Shown piece by piece: positions 36,264 to 45,969 of a stretch of DNA of 64,000 nt. Where the stretch lies: positions 23,353 to 87,352 of the forward strand of contig CANQRW010000006.1 in the NCBI GenBank assembly GCA_947626365.1. Reading direction: 5' to 3'. Source of the DNA: an uncultured Lachnospiraceae bacterium (GTDB lineage: Bacteria > Bacillota > Clostridia > Lachnospirales > Lachnospiraceae). The notes below the pieces were generated by a model. It had not been told where the DNA came from and did no database searches. It saw only the letters and a program-made list of their open reading frames with translations. Each line of letters starts with the position of its first letter. The first letter of the stretch is position 1. The position numbers and the translations under genes were made by a program.

Positions 36264-36824
36264 TTATTCGGTAACCGTATAGGAAATATAAGCTACTTTT
36301 CCGCCGGTCATCTTAATATAAAGAAGCTCCTTATCCTCCGTAACCTTGTAGGTTCCCAGTCCCTTCACCGCTGTGGGATAAATCTTCGTCACAGTATCGG
36401 CGCTGTCGCCTACCTTAAGCCCTTCCTCTGTCGCAACATTCGCTGTCATGAGAGTGATGCTCGCCACGATATCTTTTCCGGTATTCCTGTCCTGCTCTAC
36501 ATATACTTCGAAATCCTTGCTGTCCTTCTCTCCATAGGTGTAGGCACGGTTAATATAGCCGTTCGCGCAGGTATTGACTTCCCGGGAGCCATTGGAATCG
36601 CCAAGCGTCTTCATCGCTTCCTTCGCATCGGTTCCCAGCTCGTAACGCACTTCCTTATAAGTAAAGCCAAACTTCTTCGTTTTCACCTGGGCTTCTTTCG
36701 CCTGCGTCTCCGCAGTCGCCGCCGCAGATGTCCCGCCGACAGACGCCCACGCCGTCATCCCAAAAAGAAACGACATAAACAATACGCCTGCTGCCGCCAG
36801 CATCTTTTTCCCCTTTTTCATCAT
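36264..36824 (-). CDS. small secreted protein of unknown function
   Basis: ATG 36824 lies 8 nt after GGGAG. About 186 residues. The signal peptide ends near residue 28 (MTAWAS). The mature part begins with an Ala/Thr/Glu-rich linker and then a compact domain with FGFTYKEVRYELGTDAKEAM, GYINRAYTYGEKD and EEGLKVGDSADTVTKIYP; the GLKVGDSADTVTKIYPT turn recalls the SmpA/BLIP-like repeat fold, but I cannot assign it. It is upstream of the AlgJ-like gene (112 nt gap) and may be co-expressed with it. Confidence 0.75.
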   Translation of the reverse strand: MMKKGKKMLAAAGVLFMSFLFGMTAWASVGGTSAAATAETQAKEAQVKTKKFGFTYKEVRYELGTDAKEAMKTLGDSNGSREVNTCANGYINRAYTYGEKDSKDFEVYVEQDRNTGKDIVASITLMTANVATEEGLKVGDSADTVTKIYPTAVKGLGTYKVTEDKELLYIKMTGGKVAYISYTVTE

Positions 36825-36841
36825 AACGCTGTCTCCCTTCT

Positions 36842-36880
36842 TTGATGTCATTTCATATAATTGATGTCACTTCATATATA
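36842..36880. repeat. tandem 19-20-bp direct repeat upstream of the small secreted protein
   Basis: TTGATGTCATTTCATATAA followed by TTGATGTCACTTCATATATA. They lie 18 nt upstream of the gene start and include candidate -10-like sequence, so they may be a promoter-proximal binding site. Confidence 0.5.
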
Positions 36881-36977
36881 ACAAAATCCTAACACAATAT
36901 CCTGCCGCATGTCAACTCCCAACTTCCCGATGCCGCGCCGCCGCTCTCACTTTTCCCATTCGTTCTTCCTATTTTCA

Positions 36978-38183
36978 TCAGACGTTAAACACATACCTGT
37001 CCAGACGGCCAAAGGCTTCCTGCACTCTGCTCAGAGGCAGGGCCAGATTCATGCGGATATGGCAGGGACCGTGAAACGGCCTTCCGTCCTGCCAGGCCAC
37101 GCCTACGTCCCATCCGGCCCGCAGAAGCTCGCCGATGGTTTTCCCGTGCTTCTCACACCATTCCGTACAGTCCAGAAACAGCATGTACGTGCCTTCCGGT
37201 TTCGCCATCTTCACTCCCTCAAAATGCTTCCCTATGTAGTCGCAGGCGAAGTCCACGTTGCCTGTGAGAACCTGGCACAGCTCGTCCACCCACTCGTACC
37301 CTTCCGGCTTGTACGCGCCGATCAGGGCGTGCATGGACAGCACATTCATGGAATTGTAGTGGGACTTGGAACTTTTGGCCGTAATCCGGTCCCGGAGATA
37401 CCTGTTGTAAATGATATGATAACTGCCTACCAGCCCGGCCAGATTGAAGGTCTTGCTGGGGGCGTACACCGCCACCGTCCGGTTCCTGGCGTCCTCGCTT
37501 ACCGACTGGGTGGGGATATGCTTATGTCCCGCCAGAATGATATCCGACCAGATCTCATCGGAGATGACCAGGCAGTCGTTGGCCTTGTAAATCTCCATGG
37601 CCTTCTCGATCTCCCACCTCTCCCACACTCTCCCGCAGGGGTTGTAGGGACTGCAGAACACTGCCACATGGATATTCTCCGCCTTGAGCTTGGCGTCCAT
37701 ATCCTCAAAATCCATCCGCCACACCCCATTTTCGTCCTGCTTTAGAGGAGAGTGGACAATCTTATAACCGTTGTTCAAAATGCTTCCCGTAAAACCGATG
37801 TAGGTGGGGCTGTGAAGCAGCACCCCATCTCCCGGCGCGGCAAAGGCCGTCAATGCCGACACCACGCCGCCCAGCACGCCGTTCTCATAGCCGATGCACT
37901 CCTTCGTAAGCCCTGTGACGCCGTTTCTGGTCTCATGCCACCGGATGATGGAATCAAAATATTCATCCGTAGGGCTGAAATACCCGAAGGCCGGATGCTT
38001 CGCCCTCTCGATGATCGCCTCCGTAATCGTAGGGCAGGTGGGGAAATTCATGTCCGCCACCCACATGGGAATGGCGTCAAAGCCCTCCTTCGGACTGCCC
38101 GGCGCATTGCCCAGTCCCAGATTGTCCACGGCGATGGCGTCCCTGCCGTGACGGTCCATAATTGATGTGAAATCGTATTTCAT
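36978..38183 (-). CDS. MalY/PatB-family aminotransferase, cystathionine beta-lyase type
   Basis: 401 residues, a PLP enzyme of fold type I. The MalY/PatB signatures are WVADMNFPTCP, GYFSPTDEYFDSI, GVLGGVVSAL, FCSPYNPCGRVW, ISDEIWSDIIL and the lysine site APSKTFNLAGLVGSY. Family members cleave C-S bonds of cystathionine and cysteine conjugates. AAGGAGG precedes the ATG. It stands alone with its own RBS; a second MalY/PatB gene occurs at 43.5 kb. Which substrate each uses cannot be read from sequence. Confidence 0.92.
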   Translation of the reverse strand: MKYDFTSIMDRHGRDAIAVDNLGLGNAPGSPKEGFDAIPMWVADMNFPTCPTITEAIIERAKHPAFGYFSPTDEYFDSIIRWHETRNGVTGLTKECIGYENGVLGGVVSALTAFAAPGDGVLLHSPTYIGFTGSILNNGYKIVHSPLKQDENGVWRMDFEDMDAKLKAENIHVAVFCSPYNPCGRVWERWEIEKAMEIYKANDCLVISDEIWSDIILAGHKHIPTQSVSEDARNRTVAVYAPSKTFNLAGLVGSYHIIYNRYLRDRITAKSSKSHYNSMNVLSMHALIGAYKPEGYEWVDELCQVLTGNVDFACDYIGKHFEGVKMAKPEGTYMLFLDCTEWCEKHGKTIGELLRAGWDVGVAWQDGRPFHGPCHIRMNLALPLSRVQEAFGRLDRYVFNV

Positions 38184-38222
38184 AAAAGGCCTCCTTAGTC
38201 TTTATCTTTTTTTATAAAAGAA

Positions 38223-39542
38223 TCAGAACTCGCGAATCAGAAACGCCATATAAAGCGGAAGCGTCAAAATCTTTCCGGAACGGCCCACATTGTAATCGCC
38301 CAGTTTGATTGCGGCGTTCACATGATACTTTTCCGGGTGCTGCAAAATCGTCTTCATACTTTTGACATTTCCGGTAGCCGCTTTTACTTCCACCAGCGTA
38401 CATTCTCCCCTGTATCGGATCACAAAATCCACTTCCAATCCGCTGTCCTTATGATAATAATACAACTTCCGTCCCATTTTTGCAAAAATATCAGCAATCA
38501 GATTTTCAAAAATCGCTCCCTTATATCCGTAAAGCTTTCCCTGAAGAATATCGTATTGCGTACCGTCTTCCAGCATACTGACAAACAGGCCCAGATCCCT
38601 CATATAAACTTTATAGACATCTTTTTCCGCATTCCCATCCAGCGGAAGTTCCGGAATAGAAAGGTTATAACATCTGGAGATGATGCCCGCGTCCTCGATC
38701 CACTGCAGGCTGCCGGCGTACTTTCCCGCCGTGGAACCTTTTTTGATAACAGAATACTGAAATTTCTTGTTTTCTTTGCTTAGCTGCCTGGGAATCGACT
38801 GAAAACACTCCCTGATATGGGATTTATCCTTTTTTTCAGCATATTTCACCATATCGTCCTCATAGGAACGGACGATATCCCGCTGGATCCGCAGCACCTC
38901 GTCCATCCGCTTCGTGTTCACAAACGTCTGTACAGCTTCCGGCATTCCGCCAACCACCGCATACTGTAAAAGAAGCTGCCTCATACGATTATGCAGCGCC
39001 TCCGGAACCGGAGTTTCTTCCTCCATGCACTTTTTCAGGCTTTCAATGATCGGCTCTGTAATTCCGCACGCCCACAAAAACTCTTCAAAGTCCATCGGAA
39101 CCATATCGACCACAGTTTCCGAACCGACCGGAATGGATTTCGGCTCCTTGCCATATCCTTTTACCCCCAGCAGAGAACCGATTCCGATCACATCATACCT
39201 CCCGTCAAGCCGGAAGAATTTCAGAGCGGTCCGCGCCTCCGGGCAGTCCTGAATCTCATCCAGCACAAGGACAGTCTCTCCCTCTTCAAATACAGCCTTG
39301 CTTCCCAGCAGCGCAGACAGCATCATAATGATATGATCTGTCTCCAACGAGCCGGAAAAAACCGAAGCATAATCCGGATTTTCAAAGAAATTCAGATATA
39401 CCACATGCTTATAGTTTTTCTTCGCAAAATCCAAAACAGAAAAAGTCTTTCCGCACTGCCTGCACCCTTTTATAATCAGCGACTTACGGTCCGGCGCTTT
39501 CTTCCATTCGGCCAGAATCCGTTCCATCTTTCTTTTTAACAT
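38223..39542 (-). CDS. AAA_14/DUF4143 ATP-binding protein (first of three)
   Basis: 439 residues. Walker A KGCRQCGKTF (25-34), Walker B TVLVLDEIQDCPEA, sensor region DVIGIGSLLGVKGYG, and a C-terminal DUF4143 domain with FENLIADIF and SGLEVDFVIRYRGECTLVEVKA, which looks like a PD-(D/E)XK core (ExK). Such proteins are abundant in gut anaerobes; their function is uncertain and they are sometimes grouped with defence or mobile elements. This copy is more distant from the two at 47-49.7 kb than those are from each other. Confidence 0.88.
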   Translation of the reverse strand: MLKRKMERILAEWKKAPDRKSLIIKGCRQCGKTFSVLDFAKKNYKHVVYLNFFENPDYASVFSGSLETDHIIMMLSALLGSKAVFEEGETVLVLDEIQDCPEARTALKFFRLDGRYDVIGIGSLLGVKGYGKEPKSIPVGSETVVDMVPMDFEEFLWACGITEPIIESLKKCMEEETPVPEALHNRMRQLLLQYAVVGGMPEAVQTFVNTKRMDEVLRIQRDIVRSYEDDMVKYAEKKDKSHIRECFQSIPRQLSKENKKFQYSVIKKGSTAGKYAGSLQWIEDAGIISRCYNLSIPELPLDGNAEKDVYKVYMRDLGLFVSMLEDGTQYDILQGKLYGYKGAIFENLIADIFAKMGRKLYYYHKDSGLEVDFVIRYRGECTLVEVKAATGNVKSMKTILQHPEKYHVNAAIKLGDYNVGRSGKILTLPLYMAFLIREF

Positions 39543-39643
39543 AATGGTTTGCGCCTCCTGAGCTGATCTTCATTTTTATTATAACCGGATTTGCAGCTTT
39601 TTCAATGGAGTTTTCGGTCATTTCTCAAACTTTTTCAAGGGAG

Positions 39644-39714
39644 TTTTGATGGTAAGGATAGACAAAATCCCCTATAGCAGCGTCATGAATATCTCCGACG
39701 CCGTACAGGGGATA
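39644..39714. terminator. hairpin in the 284-nt gap after the TRIC-type gene
   Basis: Outer arms AATCCCCT and AGGGGATATT with inner arms CGTC/GACG. Between AAA_14 gene start and the TRIC stop I see this hairpin and repeat copy B and nothing else. Confidence 0.4.
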
Positions 39715-39731
39715 TTTGAGTATGATTAAAT

Positions 39732-39775
39732 ACAAAAAAAGCGTCACTGGCGTGTTTTTTTGCATACTGACGTAA
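39732..39775 (-). repeat. dispersed hairpin repeat, copy B
   Basis: On the minus strand: TTACGTCAGTATGC, A7CACG, loop CCAGTGA, CGCT7. Located about 50-95 nt after the stop of the TRIC-type gene, in its coding orientation, and shaped like an intrinsic terminator. Confidence 0.75.
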
Positions 39776-39826
39776 CAACGAGTTTCCGCAAAGTATCCGC
39801 GGCAGCCCGAGTGAAAGCCGCAGCTT

Positions 39827-40465
39827 TCATAATACCTTCGGCAGATTCCATCGGAAACGGGCCGCCAGATACCGAAGGACGATCACCGTCACAAATCCGC
39901 CCAGCATGGAGATTCTCCAGGATGCCGACAGCCGGAACCACAAAAGCATGGACAGGCCGCCGGCAATGGCAGCCAGAGCGTAGATATGCTTCAGAAAGAT
40001 GTCCGGCATCTGATCCGCCAGCACGTCCCGCAGGGCGCCTCCGCCCACGCCGGTCATAAATCCCAGAAAGACGATCAAAAATCCATTGTCCCCGTATCCG
40101 GCCTCCACACCGGCCATCACTCCGTCCACTGTAAAGGAGGCCAGACCGATGGTATCGAACCAGAACAGCATCCGGTCGTAGAGATGAGCCATCTTCCTGG
40201 GCATGTGCTGATGGCGGTACACCTGCCAGAACACGATATTGGCCACAAGCGCCGCTATGCCCACATAGAATGGATTCAAAAACATCCGGGGCGGTATCTT
40301 TCCGATGATCAGATCCCGCATAAGACCGCCGCCGCAGGCGGTCGTCACCGCCAGCACGTTCACCCCGAATACATCCATCCGTTTGTGTATCCCCACAAAC
40401 GCTCCGGAGATAGCGAAGGCAATGGTTCCGGCCAGGTCAAAAATTCCAAGCAGCGTCCAGTTCAT
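39827..40465 (-). CDS. TRIC-type/UPF0126 membrane protein
   Basis: About 212 residues from ATG 40465, which has AAAGAGAG 7 nt upstream. Six to seven transmembrane segments form two halves with the repeated glycine motif (ACGGGLMRDLIIGKIPPRMF and GVGGGALRDVLADQMPDIF). This internal repeat defines the YicG/UPF0126 family, now called TRIC cation channel-like. It is the last gene of the six-gene operon, 27 nt after the APC permease. Its relation to amino-acid use is not known; glycine transport has been reported for a relative and would fit a Cys-Gly operon. Confidence 0.88.
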   Translation of the reverse strand: MNWTLLGIFDLAGTIAFAISGAFVGIHKRMDVFGVNVLAVTTACGGGLMRDLIIGKIPPRMFLNPFYVGIAALVANIVFWQVYRHQHMPRKMAHLYDRMLFWFDTIGLASFTVDGVMAGVEAGYGDNGFLIVFLGFMTGVGGGALRDVLADQMPDIFLKHIYALAAIAGGLSMLLWFRLSASWRISMLGGFVTVIVLRYLAARFRWNLPKVL

Positions 40466-40492
40466 AGCAGATCTCTCTTTCATCAAAGGCTG

Positions 40493-41923
40493 TCAGTCCT
40501 CGCTGACATGAGTGCCGAAGTCTTCATATTTTTTCTTCGAATACAGGTAAAACAGGATTCCAATAAGTATCCATGCTCCCACCACGATCCACTCCTGCCA
40601 GATCAGAGTACAGCTGGAGAAAGGAATCGGTATAATATATAATATCATCAGGAAGCCGGACAATGCAACCGCAATCGTCCCCACAAGTCTTCCTTTTTTT
40701 ACTTTGTAAGGCCGTTTCATCTCCGGCTCTTTTTTTCTGAGTACAAGAAATGAAATAGATACCAGAAAATAGGCGACGCTGCAGCCAAAACTGGCCGCGT
40801 CCACAAGCCAGATCAGCACCGCCTTCCCGAAAAACGGAGCGATCATGCATATGATTCCGCAAAGAGCAATGGCATAAACCGGCGTCTTATATTTCTGGTG
40901 AAGCATGGAAAACGCCTTAGGCAGCATGGAAGCCTCCGCCATGGAATACAGCGCCCTGCTTCCGCCCAGAAGAAAAGCGTTCCAGCTGGTGACAATCCCG
41001 CACATACCGCCGATGATCAGCACATCTCCCATGGCCTCTGTACGGAAAGCCAGCCGCATGGCATCCGCCGCCACCAGGCCATCAGCCATGGAACGGCGGA
41101 TTTCCCCAAGGGGCATAATATACGAAATCGCAAAAACCACCGCCAGATAAAAGGCCAGCGCCAGTCCAATGGAAAAAAGCATGATCTTCCCTATCTTCTT
41201 AAAAGGAATCCGGATTTCCTCCGCCGCCTGAGGAATCACATCGAAACCAATGAAAAGAAAAGGTGTCATACAGGAGACGGTCAAAATCCCTCCCAATACG
41301 GTCTGATTCCCGTTATTATGAATATCGCCAAACAAATTAGAGGTTAAATTGCCGGTACTTCCGTTCACGACCGAGGCTCCGATCAACAGCAGGCCGACAA
41401 GCATTATGCCCGCAGTAAGGATTCTCTGAACCACGGCCGCCATCTTCACTCCTCTTATATTCACAGCTGTAATGACTGCCGCAAGCAGAACGCCTGTGAT
41501 AACATTGGAAGCATAGATAGGAACGCCGGCCACATAGTACATCAGACCCATATCAAAGCGGTCTCCCATGATATACCGGATCACTGTTGGGAAAGCCGCC
41601 GCTTCATAGGCAGAGCAGGCTGCATATCCCAGAATAATGGCCCAGGTACAGATATAAGATCCTGTGGCTCCAAACGCGCGATAGCTGAATATATGCTCAC
41701 CACCGCATTTGGGCATGGCCGCTGTCAGCTCCGCATATACCAGCCCTACAAACATCACCATGCCTCCGCCGATCAGAAAAGCGATCACCGTGCCCGCAAA
41801 TCCCGCATTCGTAAGCCAGTCCCCGGAATTGATCACCCACCCCCAGCCAATCATAGCTCCGAAAGCGATAGCGACAATATCTTTTCCTTCCAGTACCCGT
41901 TCAAATTTTGAATCGTTTTTCAT
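40493..41923 (-). CDS. APC-superfamily amino-acid permease
   Basis: 476 residues, about twelve transmembrane segments. IAFGAMIGWGWVINSGDWL is the consensus TM1 of the APC family, AELTAAMPKCGGEHIFSYRAFG is the following loop, and GFDVIPQAAEEIRIPFKKIG is the conserved region after TM6. It lies between the M19 dipeptidase and TRIC-type genes with gaps of 27 nt each. The substrate is unknown; from context a cysteine derivative, a dipeptide product or an antiported amino acid is plausible. Confidence 0.93.
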   Translation of the reverse strand: MKNDSKFERVLEGKDIVAIAFGAMIGWGWVINSGDWLTNAGFAGTVIAFLIGGGMVMFVGLVYAELTAAMPKCGGEHIFSYRAFGATGSYICTWAIILGYAACSAYEAAAFPTVIRYIMGDRFDMGLMYYVAGVPIYASNVITGVLLAAVITAVNIRGVKMAAVVQRILTAGIMLVGLLLIGASVVNGSTGNLTSNLFGDIHNNGNQTVLGGILTVSCMTPFLFIGFDVIPQAAEEIRIPFKKIGKIMLFSIGLALAFYLAVVFAISYIMPLGEIRRSMADGLVAADAMRLAFRTEAMGDVLIIGGMCGIVTSWNAFLLGGSRALYSMAEASMLPKAFSMLHQKYKTPVYAIALCGIICMIAPFFGKAVLIWLVDAASFGCSVAYFLVSISFLVLRKKEPEMKRPYKVKKGRLVGTIAVALSGFLMILYIIPIPFSSCTLIWQEWIVVGAWILIGILFYLYSKKKYEDFGTHVSED

Positions 41924-41950
41924 GAATTTTACCCCGCTTTATGGCAAAAG

Positions 41951-42952
41951 TTATCCCGGCAGCACCTCTTTATACAGGTTAAGTACATTCTTATAAAAAA
42001 CAGCTTCAATCTCGCTTTCCGTAAAGCCAGCCCTCGAGAGGGCCCTCTCCAAAAGCCCCATGTCAGCCGGAGAACCAAGCTCCAGTTCGCCGTCAATTCC
42101 GTCAAAATCCGATCCAAGGCCCAGGCAGCCGATCCCTCCAAGATTACGGATATATTTCGCATGAGCCACCATGTCTTCAATACGGCTGGCTTCCTGCTCT
42201 CCCTCTTTCCAGTCCCGCAGGAAAGAAGAGCTGTAATTCAAGCCGATCACTCCCCCTCTGTCGGCAATGGCCCGAATCAGATCGTCCGGAAGATTCCGGG
42301 GATGGGAACATACGGCTCTGGCATTGGAATGGCTTGCCACAAAAGGCTTTTTCGTATAAACAAGCACATCCCGGATTCCAGCGTCATTTAAGTGGGACAC
42401 ATCGATAATGATTCCCAGTCGTTCCATCTCCTCCACAAACTGAATCCCGATCTCCGTCAAACCGTACCGATCTTCGTCATACCGTGTACCTTTTAAAGGG
42501 CCCTCCGTAACTTTCGTGGGATATCCCAGTTCATTGGGAAAATTCCAGGTAAGGGTCATCATACGGACACCCAGCCGGTAAAAATCGCGGAGCAGGCGCA
42601 CGTCTCCCTTGCACACGCCTCCCTCTTCTAATGTAAGCATGGCGGACATCTTCCCCGCCTGCTGATTTTTCACGATATCCTCATAACATCTCACCTGAGA
42701 GATCATATCGGAGTTTTTCTCAATTTCATTATAAAACACATCCAGCAGTTTCATCCCGTAGGTAAAGGGATCCCCTGTTCTTTTCCTCCCCAAAGGCGTA
42801 AATAGGGCAAAATTCTGAACCAGATAATCTCCCTTTTTCATGCTCTCCAGATCCAGATGAAATTCATTTTTCCGCAGAGAAGCATTCTCCCCATCGTCCT
42901 GCCTATAAAAGATTTCCGCAATGGTATCGCAGTGCATATCAATCACTTTCAT
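41951..42952 (-). CDS. membrane-dipeptidase-family (M19) dipeptidase
   Basis: About 333 residues from ATG 42952 (AAAGGAG 9 nt before; an ATG two codons earlier is too close). Zinc-site motifs of renal dipeptidase: VIDMHCDTI, the bridging Glu in LTLEEGG, and the His residues in IDVSHLND and ASHSNARAVCSHPRNLPD, with GLGSDFDGIDG near the end. M19 enzymes hydrolyse dipeptides, with Cys-Gly and its conjugates and D-amino-acid dipeptides as known substrates. No signal peptide, so a cytosolic enzyme. It follows ridA in the operon. Confidence 0.93.
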   Translation of the reverse strand: MKVIDMHCDTIAEIFYRQDDGENASLRKNEFHLDLESMKKGDYLVQNFALFTPLGRKRTGDPFTYGMKLLDVFYNEIEKNSDMISQVRCYEDIVKNQQAGKMSAMLTLEEGGVCKGDVRLLRDFYRLGVRMMTLTWNFPNELGYPTKVTEGPLKGTRYDEDRYGLTEIGIQFVEEMERLGIIIDVSHLNDAGIRDVLVYTKKPFVASHSNARAVCSHPRNLPDDLIRAIADRGGVIGLNYSSSFLRDWKEGEQEASRIEDMVAHAKYIRNLGGIGCLGLGSDFDGIDGELELGSPADMGLLERALSRAGFTESEIEAVFYKNVLNLYKEVLPG

Positions 42953-43093
42953 CTGCATTTTCTCCTTTTTCCTGCGCCGTCTGAGGAAAGCCTGACGCCA
43001 ACAGGCCTTCCCTCAATCCGACACATTGGTATGGTATGGCGGCAAAAAAAGCGCTCCTTATACTTACGCACAGGGAGCACTTTCTCTGTCATT

Positions 43094-43477
43094 TTATGAG
43101 TGTCTCGCGGCTATGCACTCGATCTCTACCAGTCCTCCCAGCGGAAGCTCTGCAATCTGAACACAGCTGCGCGCCGGGTAATCTCCATCAAAATAACTTC
43201 CGTATATCTTGTTTACCACCGCAAAGTCATTCAGGTCCTGTACAAAAACCGTAGTCTTAAATACCTGGGAATAATCACTGTCCGCCGCAGCCAGAACCGC
43301 GCCCAGATTCTTCATGGAAGCATGGGCCTGGGCTTCAATTCCTTCCGCCAGTTTTCCCGTTTCCATATCAATTCCCAACTGTCCGGAGACATACACCGTA
43401 TCATCTGTGTACCAGCCCTGGGAATAAGGACCGATCGCTGCCGGGGCCTTATCTGTCTGAATTCTGTTTTTCGCCAT
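43094..43477 (-). CDS. ridA: RidA-family reactive enamine/imine deaminase
   Basis: About 127 residues from ATG 43477 (GGGAGG 7 nt before). Signatures: APAAIGPYSQG, YVSGQLGIDMETGKL, and PARSCVQIAELPLGGLVEIE, with the active-site Arg and Glu. RidA hydrolyses 2-aminoacrylate and other reactive enamines formed by PLP enzymes to keto acids and ammonia. It is 15 nt after the MalY/PatB gene, so production and disposal of aminoacrylate are probably coupled. Confidence 0.95.
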   Translation of the reverse strand: MAKNRIQTDKAPAAIGPYSQGWYTDDTVYVSGQLGIDMETGKLAEGIEAQAHASMKNLGAVLAAADSDYSQVFKTTVFVQDLNDFAVVNKIYGSYFDGDYPARSCVQIAELPLGGLVEIECIAARHS

Positions 43478-43492
43478 CTTTTTCCCTCCCAA

Positions 43493-44674
43493 TCATTTCT
43501 TCAGGTTTTCACGAGCTGCTTTTATTAATGAAAGCCCTTTTTCCAGAACAGCTGTCTGCGTAGCCACATTCAGACGGATAAATCCTTTGCCGCAGGCTCC
43601 GTAGTTCGTGCCGCTGTTGAGACGAACGCCGGCATCCGCAAACTGCTTCATCAGGGCATCCTGCTCCAACCCCCAGGCGCTGAAGTCGATCCACAGCAGA
43701 TAAGTAGCTTCCGGCTCGATCATCTTGACCTCCGGCATATTTTCTTTCAGGAAATTACGCACAATATTGATATTCTTCTCAAAATAGGCGTTCTGCTGCT
43801 CCACATAATATTCGCACTCGTTATAGCAGGCCATCAGAGCCTCAATGCCCAGATAGTTATAATCAAAATGGAAATTGTCATACACCACATTGTACTGGTC
43901 ACGCAAAGCTTTGTTCTTAATCACCACATAAGCGGAGTAGAAGCAAGCCAGGTTAAAGGTCTTACTGGGAGAACCCATGACCACCACATTGTTGGCAATC
44001 TCATCCGACAGAGAGAAAAACGGAATATGCTTGTTGTTTCCGTACACGATATCTCCGTGAATCTCATCGCTGACAATCAGCGTGTCGTTCTTTCTGCAAA
44101 TCTCGGCGATACGAAGCAGCTCGTCCTTTTTCCACACGCGCCCTACCGGGTTATGAGGATTGCAGACCAACAGGATTCTCACATGCGGATCCTGGGTTTT
44201 CTTGTCCAGATCGTCAAAGTCAATCTCATAATGCCCGTCCTTCAGCACCAGGTCGCTGCTCTCTACAAAACGGCCGGCTCCCTTAATGACAACGCTGAAG
44301 GTATTGTATACCGGCGACTGAATCAGCACCGTATCACCGGGTCTGGTATAAGCGTTAAGGATCATCCAGAGCGCGCCTGTCATAAGCCCCTGGGAATGAC
44401 GGATTGCCTCCGGCTCTACCGTAAGGCCGTACCTCTTCTTATACCATCCGCACACGGAAGCCGCAAATCTCTCCTGCGGAAGATACCCGTAAGCATACAC
44501 GCCAAACTCCGTGCGCTTTCTGACGGCCGCAATAGCCTCCTCCGGCGCCTTAAAATCCGTATCTGCCACTCCAAGCGGAAGATACTTGCCGTTTTCTCCC
44601 TCATAATCCCATTTGAAAGAATCTGTACCGATACGATTGATCGGCTCGTCAAAGTTGTGAATCTTGTTTCCCAT
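43493..44674 (-). CDS. MalY/PatB-family cysteine-conjugate beta-lyase (probable)
   Basis: About 393 residues from ATG 44674 (AAAGGAG upstream). PLP fold type I enzyme: GVADTDFKAPE, GVYAYGYLPQERFA, VCNPHNPVGRVW, VSDEIHGDIVYGNNKH and the lysine site GSPSKTFNLACFYSAY. Members split cystathionine, cysteine and S-conjugates to a thiol plus 2-aminoacrylate. The neighbouring RidA and M19 dipeptidase are exactly the partners needed for Cys-Gly conjugates. Substrate is inference. Confidence 0.9.
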   Translation of the reverse strand: MGNKIHNFDEPINRIGTDSFKWDYEGENGKYLPLGVADTDFKAPEEAIAAVRKRTEFGVYAYGYLPQERFAASVCGWYKKRYGLTVEPEAIRHSQGLMTGALWMILNAYTRPGDTVLIQSPVYNTFSVVIKGAGRFVESSDLVLKDGHYEIDFDDLDKKTQDPHVRILLVCNPHNPVGRVWKKDELLRIAEICRKNDTLIVSDEIHGDIVYGNNKHIPFFSLSDEIANNVVVMGSPSKTFNLACFYSAYVVIKNKALRDQYNVVYDNFHFDYNYLGIEALMACYNECEYYVEQQNAYFEKNINIVRNFLKENMPEVKMIEPEATYLLWIDFSAWGLEQDALMKQFADAGVRLNSGTNYGACGKGFIRLNVATQTAVLEKGLSLIKAARENLKK

Positions 44675-44727
44675 AATCAATTTCTCCTTTCATAAATATG
44701 TCTTTTCCAAGAAACATATAATATGTA

Positions 44728-45969
44728 TTATGCTGTTTTTTGCTTCTTTTCTTCCTTCAGCATTTTATACAGAACTGCTGCACAGAGAACTGCAAGAAGT
44801 CCATGTATAATCATGATAAGGAATACCATCTTGTAACCCATAGCACCTTCAAATTTATCCAGCATGCTTCCCATCAATGTAAAAATGTAGAAATCCGGGA
44901 AGTTTCCAAGCAGAGACATAATACCTGCCGCTGATCCTGCTGCCGCAAGGCTGATTCCAAGCTCATTTGTTGTAGAATAATATGTACCCCTCATCATAAA
45001 AATAGTAACTGCTATGATCATCATAATCGCAATTCCAATTCCCAATGTTGAATGAGAATAAGGAATAACTAGAAATACCGCTGTACAAATTGTACCGATA
45101 AAGATGACATTTTTAAGGAATCCAACGCGGCTTCCCATCTTATCCGCAATGATACCGCCAAGTGGAGCCGCAAAAATACCTATTGCGTACTGTCTTATAA
45201 TTGAGACAGCAGATGCTGTTGTCTGGCTCATTCCAAAAAGTTCTGTAAGCATTGGCGACATGAAAGACAGCCCATTATAGAATGCATATCCAAAGAATAC
45301 AATTCCACCTGCCAGCCAGACTTTTTTCATTTTCATTACTTTGAATAATCCTACCAGAGCCTCTTTCGGCTTAACATTACCTTCAACCTCATTCTTGTCA
45401 AGAAGGAAAAATGTTAATACACCTACAGCACAAAGCACTGCACTATAGAAATAAATTGTCATTTTCAGTCCTTCCGGGCCTTCTCCAAATTTGCTAAAAA
45501 GACCAAGTGCCGCGAAAGATGCCAATGCACCTACAATTCCACGAAAACCTTCCAGAAGGCCAAACATTTTTCCATGATCTCCAAGAGCTTCTGCCTGAAT
45601 ACGAGTTCCTTTAATCATCGCATCCCAGAAAAGCAATGTTGTTGTTAAACCATATCCCATTTGAATGATAAGAATCACCGTAAATGATGGATATGTTGAC
45701 TCCCAAAATCCTAATAAACCAGTAGAAATAAGTCCCGCAGGAATCAGGTACTTAACTGGAACCAAGTCAACCAGCCACCCTGCTGGAATATACGTAAAGA
45801 AACATGTAATTGCCATAAATGTGATCAATAGTCCCATCTGTGTGTTACTTACACCTAATGCTTCCTGTAAAGGGTCATAGAATACATCCCTCAAATACGC
45901 AAGGCGGAAAATAATACCACCGCCAAGTGAAATAGCAATCAAGTTTATATAGCGTTTTGCGTTACTCAT
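44728..45969 (-). CDS. major facilitator superfamily transporter
   Basis: 413 residues with twelve predicted transmembrane segments. The N-terminal loop RDVFYDPLQEALGVSNTQMGL and the motif GGIIADKMGSRVGFLK (cytoplasmic loop of MFS) place it in the MFS, near anion:cation symporter-like groups. Base composition is AT-richer than the downstream genes. It is first in the six-gene operon under a strong promoter with a long leader. Inference: uptake of the operon's substrate. The ligand cannot be told. Confidence 0.9.
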   Translation of the reverse strand: MSNAKRYINLIAISLGGGIIFRLAYLRDVFYDPLQEALGVSNTQMGLLITFMAITCFFTYIPAGWLVDLVPVKYLIPAGLISTGLLGFWESTYPSFTVILIIQMGYGLTTTLLFWDAMIKGTRIQAEALGDHGKMFGLLEGFRGIVGALASFAALGLFSKFGEGPEGLKMTIYFYSAVLCAVGVLTFFLLDKNEVEGNVKPKEALVGLFKVMKMKKVWLAGGIVFFGYAFYNGLSFMSPMLTELFGMSQTTASAVSIIRQYAIGIFAAPLGGIIADKMGSRVGFLKNVIFIGTICTAVFLVIPYSHSTLGIGIAIMMIIAVTIFMMRGTYYSTTNELGISLAAAGSAAGIMSLLGNFPDFYIFTLMGSMLDKFEGAMGYKMVFLIMIIHGLLAVLCAAVLYKMLKEEKKQKTA

